A DNA stretch of 28,480 bases from Stramenopiles sp. TOSAG23-2 (Eukaryota; Sar). The stretch covers positions 1 to 28,480 of the forward strand of contig LT649400.1 of assembly GCA_900128395.1 (NCBI GenBank), written 5' to 3'. A model generated the notes under the pieces. That model worked only from the letters and a program-made list of their open reading frames with translations. It had not been told where the DNA came from and ran no database searches. Each line of letters starts with the position of its first letter. Position 1 is the stretch's first letter. Shown in pieces: positions 1 through 9,931 of this stretch. The translations under genes were made by a program, and so were the position numbers.

Positions 1-2
1 AT

Positions 3-152
3 AGCTGTAAAATTAAAATGTGTACCGATGAAGCAAAAAAACAAAACGACACAGCCAGACTAAGACGACAGCAGTACGAGGACATCAGCACTATAAACTA
101 TAATACACATGTAGATTTAAGGTATTGCTACTCCTCTCTTTTTTTTTATTAA
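3..152 (+). CDS. possible 3' end of a gene entering from the left (doubtful)
   Basis: A reading frame is open from the third base of the window to a TAA at 150-152, about 49 codons. The first 38 codons read as a polar, charged peptide (with TDEAKKQND and RLRRQQYED) unlike the AT-rich junk around it, while the last part (YCYSSLFFY) looks non-coding. A GTATTG at 121-126 could be a splice donor, so coding may stop near 120. An in-frame ATG lies at 18. There is no recognisable domain. It could equally be part of the GC-richer promoter-type island seen upstream of other genes here. Confidence 0.15.
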   Translation, partial: SCKIKMCTDEAKKQNDTARLRRQQYEDISTINYNTHVDLRYCYSSLFFY

Positions 153-280
153 ATAAATAAATTCAAAAATATATACTTACAGTTATTAATATTTCAATTA
201 TAATTCATTTATATAAATAATAATAACAATCAATATAGAAGCAGATTATATATATATATGTATGTATATATAAAACTATC

Positions 281-892
281 ATGGAATTTGCAAATAACGT
301 AGAGAAAAGAAATAATAGTACTGATGATGATGAACTAGATAAAAAAATTGTCAAATTAAACCATAGTATATCGAAAATTGATACTTCGTTACAAACGAAA
401 AAAGAAATATTGAGGACTAAAATCAGCAAAACATATAGTAAAATTGAAACAACCAGAAAAGTAGTAAATAATCGCAGTAGTAGTAGTGGTACACCATCTC
501 CAAGAATCAATAGAAATCGTTACAGTAGCCCTAGAAACAATAGCAATAGTAATGATAAATTAAAAATACAAGAGTTAGAAAAAAAATTAGAGGAAACAAA
601 GAATGAGTTAAATATGATTAAAAAAATATTTAACAATGAAAAGGGTAAATTGGGTCGTACTATTTCATCGCAACGATTGCGTATAATAAAATTAGAGAAA
701 AATAATAATGTTTTAAAAAAGCAATTGAAGGAACAACCATTCAATAATAATAGTAATAATATGAAGAATTCATCGATCAAAATAAATAAAGCTAGTCCAA
801 ATAATAAATCGTCTCCAAATGTAAAAAAAATTACAAGAGCTTATCAATCATCTCCAACAAAATATATTATTATACGAAAGCAAGTAGAGTGA
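281..892 (+). CDS. small coiled-coil, Ser/Asn-rich hypothetical protein
   Basis: This 203-residue protein starts at an ATG directly after a TA-rich leader. I do not recognise a family. Residues about 17-60 are Lys/Ser/Thr-rich and probably helical. Residues about 92-150 form a heptad-like charged helix (IQELEKKLEETKNELNMIKK and onward), a likely coiled coil. The linker and the tail are disordered and carry several Ser/Thr-Pro sites (TPSPR, SSPR, ASPNN, SSPNV, SSPTK), the kind of site proline-directed kinases use. There is no signal peptide or membrane segment. A structural or scaffold role is inference only. It lies tail to tail with CTF18, with about 160 bases between the stops. Confidence 0.7.
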   Translation: MEFANNVEKRNNSTDDDELDKKIVKLNHSISKIDTSLQTKKEILRTKISKTYSKIETTRKVVNNRSSSSGTPSPRINRNRYSSPRNNSNSNDKLKIQELEKKLEETKNELNMIKKIFNNEKGKLGRTISSQRLRIIKLEKNNNVLKKQLKEQPFNNNSNNMKNSSIKINKASPNNKSSPNVKKITRAYQSSPTKYIIIRKQVE

Positions 893-1050
893 GAATTTCG
901 AGAGAGAAGGAGGATGATAATGTTTTATTCATTAAAAATGTTTTTAAATAAAATTTAACACGCTCAAATAAAATATTACACGCGCGTATTATGTGTACGT
1001 AATAATGTATGAGTAAGAGAACAATTTATATATTACGTACGTATATTTTT

Positions 1051-3987
1051 TTAAGCAAACTCAGATGTAAACACTTTTCTATGTACTGCATTTGTAAATC
1101 CTTGTGTAAATTTGAACAATATTCCATGTTTCCCTTCCGCGTTGATTTTTCTTCGTTTTTCAACTGAAATGTCTTTTGCCATGAATCTTCTTTTCTTATT
1201 TTCAACACCACTTTTACCGTGATTGAAATTAGCATCGATAGCTCCAGCATTTCCACCACCATTTTGCATTTGTTTTTCCATGTCAAGAATCATATCATTT
1301 TCCAAGTTTTTCTTGCTTTCTGGTGATAACATTGCATTTGCACTGTCAGCCTGTACACGTGCTTTTACTTTTGCAACCATTTTTAAATGATTTGCTTTGT
1401 AAATTTCAATTTCTTGTTTTAATGTTTTAATTTGATCATATGAAAATTTAGATCTACGCACAATTTTTTCTCCACCTTTGTTTTTATTATTATCACTACT
1501 GCCATCTCTACTACTGTTATTATTATTATTATTGTATTTACTTTTGTATGTCGATGTACGATTATTACCTCCAAAAACAATTAATTCATTTAAAGGTGGA
1601 TCTAACAATAATTTTTTTCTTCCACTATTGGTATCACCTTTTGACCAATGATAATTAATATTTAAGTTAACCATCAAATCAACTATATTTCTTACTTTAC
1701 TTCGTTCCTCTTTCGTCATTAAAGATAATGAGACCTGGCGTAGTGGTGGCATCAAAATATCAAGAAAATATGACAATGAATCCACTGATATTTTATATGG
1801 ACTTCGACTACCTTTCCATTTTACACCATTGAATTCACAAAATGCTAATACTATATTTTTTTTACGATGTCTCTCCCGTGTCATATTCGAATATGCACGT
1901 GGATACGACGATTTTTCACGAATGTCACTTTTACATGCTGTTCGTACACCAACCAATGACATTTCAAAATAATCACTATTTCGTGCAAAATTTCCAAAGT
2001 TCATCCATTCCAATGCCTCCAATGTCCTTTCAAAATTAGGATCTGTATACCGTTGCTTTAAATAATTTTCATGGACTCCATCCATAATCCTACGTGATTC
2101 ATGATTCAAACCACTGAATTTCTCCGAAGTATCAATGTTTTTTTGCGTTGAAAACACGGCATCCCACACCTCAAATAAACTTGTCTTTTGATCTTTATGG
2201 CCTACAGCAGTTCCTTCTAAATCATGCAGCGTAACCGCATTTCTCCTGCATGATAAAAATTGCAAGGTATTCAAACATGACCTTATATCATTATCCGTTC
2301 GTTGCACCAATACACTTAAAACTTTTGCAGGTACATGGATTTGTTCATTACGGCAAATATCTTTCAAGCGTTTTACTAAACGTTCTGATTTCGTGCCACG
2401 GAATACGTAAACGTCTGCAATACCTCTTAATGGTCGTAAAACTGGTGCATACTGATCGTTACAAATACAGATAATAGGGCGTGTGATTATTGTCTCTTTT
2501 TTCTTCTTGCTTTTTTTCTTCCTCGTACCTTCATCATTGCTATTATTACTATTATTGTTCTTGCTTTTAACTGCATTTTGGCTCGCTTTAATCATTTTCA
2601 CAAGCATATCAATTGCATTGCGTGATTCACCTTTTCCACCTGCAGCACCATCTATTTCATCTAAAATGATACAATTTGGCTTTTTATTACCAAACATGGA
2701 TTGCATTTCCATAGCATCAACAATACGTCTTTTTAAAGATTTACCAGAACGTTCATCACTAGCATTGATTTCGACTGGATTATATCCAGCATGTTTTGCC
2801 GCAACATGTGCTAATGTGGTCTTACCAGCACCAGGAGGACCACTTAATAATATAACACGATTTCGTGGCCCATTTTCAGGATTCCAATTGTTCCAATTAT
2901 TATAACCACTTTTACCATATTTGTTATATTTTCCATTCATATTGTTGTTGTTGTTATAATTTCCTTTGCCATAATTGTTAAAACCTTTGCTACTATTATT
3001 ATTATTATTATTATTACTTGCAGCAAATGCATTTCTAGTAGGTGCATTACTCATAGCTCTTGTTTTCTTTTTAAATACAAGTGGATCCCATGCTTTTAAC
3101 CAACTTAATACTTGGCGATTTACTTTTTCACTGCTTAATAATTGTTGGAAATTATCTGGAGAATATGAATCAACCCACAATACATTCAATTTATTCTTTT
3201 TGTTATTGCTAGAAGCATTCGTTGATATATTTTTTTCCCGTGATTCTTGACGTGATTTTACGGAAGCAAATGAACCATCACCTAAGCCATTATTCTCTCT
3301 CAATAATTTTAATCTTCGTTGGCGTTCATTTTCCCGATTCATTTCTTCAATAGATTTGGTTAAATAGCTGCCACTTTGACTTCTTAAATTATACGATGTC
3401 CCTAATTTAATTGAATTATTGTTAAAATTTTCATCTTCCCATGCGTCATCAAAATTATAATCAATATATAAACGATCACCGTTTGTTGCTGTGAAAGGCA
3501 TTGAATCGTTTTCAACTGGTGGTGTACGATGTATTGTAAATTCAAAATTTCGTTTCATGATCAAATCCAATCTTTCTTGGTCTGCTTTTGCTTGTTTGGA
3601 TTTTTTATCTTCTTCTTCATCTACTACCATGGCATTTTCGTTCATTTCATACATACTGTCGTACATAGTATTGCTATTATTATTGCTTTTCTTATCAATA
3701 ATATTATTTTGTGATAATAACATTTTTTTCTCATTATTTGTTTTTTGTTGTTTTTCTTTAGTCGAGTTAGCAGATGATTGAGATTGCATAATAAGCTTTC
3801 GTTTCGATAGATCTGTCATATCGTTTTTACCTGGTGTTTTGTCAAAATTAACGTTTGGCGCGGGGTTATTAAAGAAGCCATCGTTCTCTAACTCAGCTAA
3901 TATTTCCTCCTCCGTTGCAAGTGCTTCCATAGCTTGTGCTTCAATTTCAGCATCAAAATCATATGGATTAAATTCATCAAAATCCAT
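1051..3987 (-). CDS. CTF18: CTF18-type alternative clamp loader large subunit
   Basis: This 978-residue AAA+ ATPase matches the chromosome transmission fidelity protein 18 family (human CHTF18 is about the same length). In family members it replaces RFC1 in a clamp loader that acts on PCNA at replication forks and in sister-chromatid cohesion. Seen in order: an acidic disordered N-terminus; the CTF18 box WVDSYSP (W271) followed by LSWLKAWDPLVF; Walker A GPPGAGKT (K389); the HAGYNPVEINASDERSGKS segment; Walker B IILDEID (D443-D446); the IICICNDQYAPVLRPLR sensor region; an RFC-like helical region; and a C-terminal tail ending FKFTQGFTNAVHRKVF, the conserved tail that binds CTF8/DCC1. Asn/Gly/Tyr-rich inserts sit before Walker A (about 320-375) and after Walker B (about 470-495), with another run near 850. 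The frame is intact and intronless. The start is the only ATG before the acidic N-terminus. Confidence 0.95.
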   Translation of the reverse strand: MDFDEFNPYDFDAEIEAQAMEALATEEEILAELENDGFFNNPAPNVNFDKTPGKNDMTDLSKRKLIMQSQSSANSTKEKQQKTNNEKKMLLSQNNIIDKKSNNNSNTMYDSMYEMNENAMVVDEEEDKKSKQAKADQERLDLIMKRNFEFTIHRTPPVENDSMPFTATNGDRLYIDYNFDDAWEDENFNNNSIKLGTSYNLRSQSGSYLTKSIEEMNRENERQRRLKLLRENNGLGDGSFASVKSRQESREKNISTNASSNNKKNKLNVLWVDSYSPDNFQQLLSSEKVNRQVLSWLKAWDPLVFKKKTRAMSNAPTRNAFAASNNNNNNNSSKGFNNYGKGNYNNNNNMNGKYNKYGKSGYNNWNNWNPENGPRNRVILLSGPPGAGKTTLAHVAAKHAGYNPVEINASDERSGKSLKRRIVDAMEMQSMFGNKKPNCIILDEIDGAAGGKGESRNAIDMLVKMIKASQNAVKSKNNNSNNSNDEGTRKKKSKKKKETIITRPIICICNDQYAPVLRPLRGIADVYVFRGTKSERLVKRLKDICRNEQIHVPAKVLSVLVQRTDNDIRSCLNTLQFLSCRRNAVTLHDLEGTAVGHKDQKTSLFEVWDAVFSTQKNIDTSEKFSGLNHESRRIMDGVHENYLKQRYTDPNFERTLEALEWMNFGNFARNSDYFEMSLVGVRTACKSDIREKSSYPRAYSNMTRERHRKKNIVLAFCEFNGVKWKGSRSPYKISVDSLSYFLDILMPPLRQVSLSLMTKEERSKVRNIVDLMVNLNINYHWSKGDTNSGRKKLLLDPPLNELIVFGGNNRTSTYKSKYNNNNNNSSRDGSSDNNKNKGGEKIVRRSKFSYDQIKTLKQEIEIYKANHLKMVAKVKARVQADSANAMLSPESKKNLENDMILDMEKQMQNGGGNAGAIDANFNHGKSGVENKKRRFMAKDISVEKRRKINAEGKHGILFKFTQGFTNAVHRKVFTSEFA

Positions 3988-4534
3988 CTTCTTATATATT
4001 TATATTTATATATATATGTGTATATATATAAATATATTTATCGTTTTATATATGATATAATTAATATATATTATTGTATATATGTATATATATATATATA
4101 TATATCTTCTTATTCTGTTTACCTTTTCTAATATGTGTATTTATATCTTTCTTCTTGAATGTGATATATATATCTATTTGTATGATGATGTGTTTGCATA
4201 TTATTATTTCTTTGTCAATGATATGTACCTCCTATTGTAATTTGGAGATTTCAAATAATGGAAATTCAAAATTTTAAAGTTGGCATTTTCTATTTCCCAC
4301 AAAAAATTTAAATATTATTAAGGTTATTTCTATCATTCAATAGTATAATATTTAGAATACTAAACTAGTAGCTATTGTGCTATTGATATGACAAAAGACA
4401 TGTTAGGATTTGGGTAAAGTATGTCCTACCTATCCTTGGTCTATCCATTATTAATAGAATTAATTTAAAAAAGTTTATCAAAATGAATCATTCATTTTCC
4501 TTTCGTCTCTCGTCTGTATTATTATTAATAATCG
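3988..4534. other. AT-rich spacer between two minus-strand genes
   Basis: This 547-base stretch separates the kinase stop from the CTF18 start, so it must hold the CTF18 promoter. It contains dense (TA)n microsatellite tracts at about 4004-4035 and 4076-4107, then less repetitive AT-rich DNA. The short plus-strand ORFs here translate to Ile/Tyr repeats and are not genes. I see no RNA gene. Confidence 0.6.
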
Positions 4535-6643
4535 CTACGACTTAGTATTTTTCTTCCATTTCATTAACGCATCGTGCATCCGTGTAAAGGTTATATATGT
4601 TTCACATGCAGTGCAAAGAAATTCTAATTTACGTGCACTTTTTGGATCAGATACATCAAATGATTTACGATTTTTATTACGATGAATGGTAATGTCATTA
4701 TTGCTATCTTCATCATCACTTTTTTCCTCATTTGAAGAATAGGAAGCATTTTCATTATTCATTGTTGCATAAAATACATCTAATGTGATTTTAGGTCTTT
4801 CACAATATTTTGCTAAATCAATAATACTTAACCTTTCCGCAACGGTCTTCGTATTTAAATCTATTTTTTCTTCACCTTTCCAACCTAAGATAAATTTAAT
4901 TGCTTTTCGATTGCCCATTGCAATATTTTCATGCAATATATTCCATCCATCTGGCGTTTTGCTATTTAATGTTGCACCAGATATTAATAGTAAACCAGCT
5001 TCAAATTTATCATCCTCTTTCATCGAACGTAACAATTGCAATTGTGGAGATGGATCAACACTTGGGAGTTTACTAACAGTATCTTTGTATTTATTAAATG
5101 CTTTTCCATCTAAATTTGCAAATATTCTTCTTAATTCAAGCAGTATATTGTTTGCGGATGGCCGTTCTGATGGCAATTGATGCCAACATGATTCCATTAA
5201 AATATTATATGCTTCTTGCATATTGTTGCCCAAGGTATTATCTACACTATTTCTACTCTTGCTGTTGGGTGGGGGGGAGGAAGACATCATATTACTATTC
5301 ACAAATGGTGAATTTGGACGGTTGCTTCCTTTCTTCGTGTCATTCTTATTGTTGATATCATCATTCGTAGTATTGTCTTCAATAATCAGACGACCACCTA
5401 GACAAACATATTGCATCAAATTTTTCATAGATTCCATCGAATCACTTATCATATCATCATATGGTATTCGTCGATTTAATAATTCCCACATTACAATACC
5501 AAAAGCATATACATCGATACTATGGTTATATTTTCTACCTAGAAAAATTTCAGGAGCAACATATGCAGGACTACCTAAACGAGACGACAATCTTGTATCT
5601 GTATGCAATTCTATTGCATATCCAAAATCCCCCAATACGGCATGTCCATCTTTACGTATCAATATATTGCTAGGTTTAATATCACGATGAACGATCTTTG
5701 GAACTAAATTATGTAAATATTCAATGCCTTGCATGACATCCGATAGGACAGTATATATTTCTGCAGATGTGACATTGACATTTTTATTATGCAATAAACG
5801 TGTTTCTAAATTCCCATTTTCACAAAATTCTGTAACAATCCAATAAAATGGATGGGAAAAAGTCGTGCCAAAATATTGAATAATAGATGGATGTGATAAT
5901 TTTTGCAAAATACGTATTTCTGAAAAGAAAATTTCTTTCTCTGCTTCTCTATCTATCCCAGCATTTATACGAAAAAACCGTTTTAATGCAACTTCTTTAT
6001 TATTTACTTTGATCTTGCCATGTAACTCATTTTTCCTTGGATTAGATGCAGATTTATGAATTTTTTGTTGAAATTTCCCATTAAATACCTTCGATACGGA
6101 TCCTAATGCAATAACATTGTTGACTGATATATTTGACCATGGAATATAATATTTATTATTTAATAAAACCCTTTTCAGTTCTCGCGGTGTTCGCAACACA
6201 TTTCTATTGCTTTTATTTATATTATTAATTTCAGTATGAATCATTATACTCTTATTATGCTGTTCTTCTAGACTTTCATGCCGCCGTTTCTTTGGCGTTG
6301 TTAATGATTCTTGTTGCTGTTGTTGTTGTTGTTGATAATTGTTTTTATCAGAAATTGAGCCAGTATTGTTATTATTATTATTAGATACGGTAGATAAGGT
6401 ACCTTCATTATTATTATTTACATTTATAGTTATATCGTTTGTTTGTATATTTATGTTTCTTGCTTTCTCATTCGGCTTCTTCATTGCCAATTCATCTTTA
6501 TTATATAATCCTGTTTTTGTACTACTACTATTATCTACTAAGGTATTTTTTTGTTGTTGTTTATTGTTAGTATAAATATTACCATTTATACCATCCCCTA
6601 AAGGGTCATTATTATTTATTAATTTAGTCTGTCGACAACCCAT
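4535..6643 (-). CDS. TKL-like protein kinase, putatively N-myristoylated, with C-terminal ankyrin-like tail
   Basis: This is a 702-residue kinase. It begins MGCRQTK: Gly2 followed by Cys3 fits N-myristoylation plus palmitoylation, suggesting membrane attachment (inference). Residues about 8-170 are Asn/Gln-rich and disordered. The kinase domain spans about 175-500: VALKRF with ATP-anchoring K221, an FSEIRIL helix-C segment, HRDIKPSN with catalytic D321, DFG with D339, APE, and the GIVMWELL and PYDDM C-lobe motifs, an overall pattern closest to the tyrosine-kinase-like group. Oddities: the glycine loop reads ALGSVSKV, keeping only the middle Gly of GxGxxG, and a Ser/Pro/Asn-rich insert of about 50 residues sits late in the C-lobe. 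After the domain, about 540-615 has helices with DGWNILHENIAMGN, resembling a degenerate ankyrin repeat. The substrate is unknown. It is divergent from the Amt-GNAT gene. Confidence 0.9.
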   Translation of the reverse strand: MGCRQTKLINNNDPLGDGINGNIYTNNKQQQKNTLVDNSSSTKTGLYNKDELAMKKPNEKARNINIQTNDITINVNNNNEGTLSTVSNNNNNNTGSISDKNNYQQQQQQQQESLTTPKKRRHESLEEQHNKSIMIHTEINNINKSNRNVLRTPRELKRVLLNNKYYIPWSNISVNNVIALGSVSKVFNGKFQQKIHKSASNPRKNELHGKIKVNNKEVALKRFFRINAGIDREAEKEIFFSEIRILQKLSHPSIIQYFGTTFSHPFYWIVTEFCENGNLETRLLHNKNVNVTSAEIYTVLSDVMQGIEYLHNLVPKIVHRDIKPSNILIRKDGHAVLGDFGYAIELHTDTRLSSRLGSPAYVAPEIFLGRKYNHSIDVYAFGIVMWELLNRRIPYDDMISDSMESMKNLMQYVCLGGRLIIEDNTTNDDINNKNDTKKGSNRPNSPFVNSNMMSSSPPPNSKSRNSVDNTLGNNMQEAYNILMESCWHQLPSERPSANNILLELRRIFANLDGKAFNKYKDTVSKLPSVDPSPQLQLLRSMKEDDKFEAGLLLISGATLNSKTPDGWNILHENIAMGNRKAIKFILGWKGEEKIDLNTKTVAERLSIIDLAKYCERPKITLDVFYATMNNENASYSSNEEKSDDEDSNNDITIHRNKNRKSFDVSDPKSARKLEFLCTACETYITFTRMHDALMKWKKNTKS

Positions 6644-7502
6644 ATTTCTTATGATTATATATATATTATTATTATTATATTATTTATATGTATACAATGT
6701 GTCTCCCTGAATGTATCTCTGCCGTCTGGGCATACGCTTCTATAATGATATAAAAGTCGGGATTGAAAATATATGTTCCGGCTATCTATTTAAATATTTA
6801 TGAACTTACCGTATATCGTGTATATACTATGATGTCATTTATACGAGGATCCACGTGCAACCTCCTATTATATTGGCTGATCGATGATCGAAGAAGCTCA
6901 TGGATTTATTGGCAGGTTGGCAGGCTGGCAGGCCTTAGACTATACTGTAGCGTGGCTATACGCCTCGTATGGTCATAATTAGGCACACCAACACAACAAC
7001 TTGGCACAATACAGTAGTAACAGTACCTGGTATAAATTCAATAAATACACCGGATTTGCAAAAATTTATGCATTCCAGGCATTCCCGTGTATGTCAGATC
7101 CACAATATGGGAATAGCATTATAATACTTGTAACAATAATGCTATGACCCCATACCTTTGTACATTTTTTTCGGCCTCTATAATAAATAATAATAGAATT
7201 CGTCTAAAGAATATTCTTCTAGAATTCTCTTATATATATAGATAGATTTATACCAGATACATGAAATACATTAGAATTGATGATGTAGATATGTATATAG
7301 ATGCAGTATAAGACTTTGATAATTACTGGCATATTTTATATATACACAACAAATACATAAATATTTGAAAATTATAAATAAAAAATACACGTAGTAAATA
7401 CAGAATTATAACTATTATTATTATTACACTTTTCCTTTTTTAGTAATAATATATATATAAATAATTATAATACTTTATTCTTTTTTCCCCCGAATATACA
7501 AG
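6644..7502. promoter_or_regulatory. divergent intergenic region with GC-richer island
   Basis: This 859-base region serves as upstream DNA for both the kinase (-) and the Amt-GNAT gene (+). At about 6845-6975 there is an island much richer in G+C than its surroundings. It contains three close GGCAGG words (about 6910-6933) and the palindromic neighbourhood around GGATCC at 6849. The remainder is AT-rich with (TA)n tracts near both starts. No ORF here looks coding. A promoter role is inferred from position and from similar islands elsewhere in the window. Confidence 0.35.
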
Positions 7503-9704
7503 ATGGATATAAATAGTACATCAGCAGCAACGTTGCTGGAAAAAGTTGCATTACTAGAGCAAAAAATTGCTAGTATTGAAAATCAGCAAAATAATTATTG
7601 GTTATTGTCTAGTGCTTTTTCAATTTTCTTTATGCAGGCAGGATTTTTATTATTAGAAGCTGGTTCTGTTATGTCTAAAAATGTTAAAAGTATAATGATG
7701 AAAAATTTACTTGATACGTTTGGTGGTGGATTAGCCTGGTATATATGTGGATTTTACGTATATATGTATTTTGCAGATCAAAATGCACCGCCATTTGCAC
7801 CGATACCAATTGTAGAAAAATCACAGAAGGATTTGATTTATAATATGTTTATCCAATCTTTTACGTTTGCGAATTGTGCCAGTACAATAGCAAGTGGTGG
7901 AAGCGCTAGTAGGATGAAATCTATGGGTCATTTAAGTTTGGTATTGTTTTTGACGGCATATGTTTATCCTGTATTTGCCCATTGGTTGTGGGCTACGAAT
8001 GGTTGGTTGCATCAGTTGGGTGCAATCGATTTTGCCGGTGGCTCAAGTGTACATATGTTGGGCGGAATTGCTGCTTTGATCGGGGCAATATCTGTCGGTC
8101 CGAGACATGGTCGTTTTATTAAAACGATACAAGGGACATTGAAAGTTCGAGAAATTAAAGGACATAATGCAGTTCTAATCATGACCGGTACAAGTATTTT
8201 ATGGTATGGTTGGTTTAGTTTTAATGGTGGATCCTCGGGATATGATAATAAATACCAAAGTATATTGCGATCGACAGCAAGTTTAAATACATTGATTGGT
8301 GGTTGTGCTGGTGGAGTCACGGTACATATCGTGAATATTATTAAAAATCGTAATCAGAAAATTGATTATAGTGAGGATGATGATAAGCGTCGTCAAGTGT
8401 ATCAACCATATGAGTTTAACGATTTGGCACTTGGGATATTGGGTGGTTTAGTCACAGTTACGCCATGTGGGCCATTTATACCTGTATGGGCTGCTATTCT
8501 GTCGTCATTCGTGGGAGTATCCTTTGGTGCATGGGTATCTGAGAAAATGGTACAACTTGGTATTGATGATCCAGTCGATGCATTTGCAACACATGTACCT
8601 CCAGCAATTGTTGGTATATTGGCGATTGGATTGTTTGCTACAAAAGAAAGTCTTATACAATATGGCATACCAACGTGTATAGACGAGGCCAATTGTAGCT
8701 ATGGTGTATTATTAGGTGGTGGGTGGCAATTGCTAGGTGCACAATGTTTATTGTTACTCATATGCATCGTATGGTCGTCGCAATCATACATTTTCTTAGC
8801 AATCTATAAGCGTTTTGGTAATGATCCGGAAAATCCACCATGTGGTTTTAAAAGTTGTTTGTATCGATTTACAAAACAGGAGGAAAAAGTTGGTTTGGAT
8901 TTGTCATTTTATGATGGATATGCATATCCAGAGATACAAGTACCGGAAGATTTGGTCCTTGCCTCTGGTGTAAAAAATGTAAAGCGTATTATTTTCCCTG
9001 GAAGCTTATCAAATAGAAACAGTAGCAAATTGGAAATGAATGGCGCTAACAATTCGGAAAAGAAAAAAGTAGATTTTAGGGATACTGTGCTTGAATTACC
9101 AAGAATTGATTTAACACTTGGTGGTAAATATTTCATACGAATAGCAAATTCTGGTGATGTGGAGAAAATTTTTGAGATAGTCAACGCGTCATATGAAGTT
9201 GAAAAAGATGAAAATTCTGAATTTAAATTCAAATCCATGGACTATTTTCAACATACCGATGAAGTCAAAAACATCATTAAAAATAATAATGGTTCAACGT
9301 TAATCATTGCAATCGACACAGATACTTTGAAGATTGTTGGTTGTATTGGTTTAACAAAGGAACTTGTTGCTACTAATAATAAGAAGAAGAAAAAGAAAAG
9401 TGATAAAAATGCTATGGTTGTAAAAATTAGTCCATTTGCTACTAGTGTTCAGGAACAAAACAAAGGTATTGGAAAGAAGCTAATTGAATATGCCATTACA
9501 TTTTGTAGAAAGGATGAAATATCAATTTTAAAGGCATGGGTCATTAATTGGAGAACCGATCTTTTTGAAATATATAAAAAATTAGGTTTTGTTGCGACCA
9601 AGACAACTAAAAAATATATAGCAAAAACTGATGATGATAAAATAAAAGAAGGCACATATTTACAATTATTTCAATTAAATATTCCTGCTGCAGATAGTAC
9701 GTAA
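7503..9704 (+). CDS. ammonium transporter (Amt/MEP) fused to a C-terminal GNAT acetyltransferase-like domain
   Basis: This is a 733-residue membrane protein. Residues about 35-430 are an Amt/MEP/Rh-type channel with about eleven hydrophobic helices. It keeps the IDFAGGSSVHMLGG signature holding the pore Asp and first pore His (H184), and a THVPPAIVGILAIGLFA segment with the second His (H364). Both twin-His residues of the AmtB pathway are therefore present, and NH4+/NH3 uptake at a membrane is the expected role. A linker follows (about 445-540). Residues about 543-728 look like a GNAT N-acetyltransferase: a YFIRIANSGDVEKIFEIVNAS start, a central VGCIGLT strand, an acetyl-CoA loop QNKGIGK (652-658) with the following helix, and a YKKLGF motif near the end. 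A poly-Lys insert sits before the motif A strand. The frame is continuous through both parts, so the fusion is seen, not assumed. The substrate of the GNAT part is unknown. Confidence 0.92.
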   Translation: MDINSTSAATLLEKVALLEQKIASIENQQNNYWLLSSAFSIFFMQAGFLLLEAGSVMSKNVKSIMMKNLLDTFGGGLAWYICGFYVYMYFADQNAPPFAPIPIVEKSQKDLIYNMFIQSFTFANCASTIASGGSASRMKSMGHLSLVLFLTAYVYPVFAHWLWATNGWLHQLGAIDFAGGSSVHMLGGIAALIGAISVGPRHGRFIKTIQGTLKVREIKGHNAVLIMTGTSILWYGWFSFNGGSSGYDNKYQSILRSTASLNTLIGGCAGGVTVHIVNIIKNRNQKIDYSEDDDKRRQVYQPYEFNDLALGILGGLVTVTPCGPFIPVWAAILSSFVGVSFGAWVSEKMVQLGIDDPVDAFATHVPPAIVGILAIGLFATKESLIQYGIPTCIDEANCSYGVLLGGGWQLLGAQCLLLLICIVWSSQSYIFLAIYKRFGNDPENPPCGFKSCLYRFTKQEEKVGLDLSFYDGYAYPEIQVPEDLVLASGVKNVKRIIFPGSLSNRNSSKLEMNGANNSEKKKVDFRDTVLELPRIDLTLGGKYFIRIANSGDVEKIFEIVNASYEVEKDENSEFKFKSMDYFQHTDEVKNIIKNNNGSTLIIAIDTDTLKIVGCIGLTKELVATNNKKKKKKSDKNAMVVKISPFATSVQEQNKGIGKKLIEYAITFCRKDEISILKAWVINWRTDLFEIYKKLGFVATKTTKKYIAKTDDDKIKEGTYLQLFQLNIPAADST

Positions 9705-9931
9705 GGAAAAAAAATACGTAACGAATCAAAGTGTGCGTGAAATTGAGGCACAATGCTGATAAATATAACGAAGTACGTCATACGCTTGTACTATCTTTTT
9801 TATTTTTTACGCGTATTATATATAAGGTTTTTAATTTCTACGCGTACAAACTATGATAATTCCTACGAACGTATGCATATTCTCTCTCAAAAGAATACAG
9901 TAGTGACCCTGTCGTAAATCATACGTCGTAT

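Noticed and set aside
205-510. 101-codon minus-strand frame opposite the small coiled-coil gene
   Set aside because: It is a hydrophobic shadow of the Lys/Asn-rich plus-strand gene running into TA repeats.
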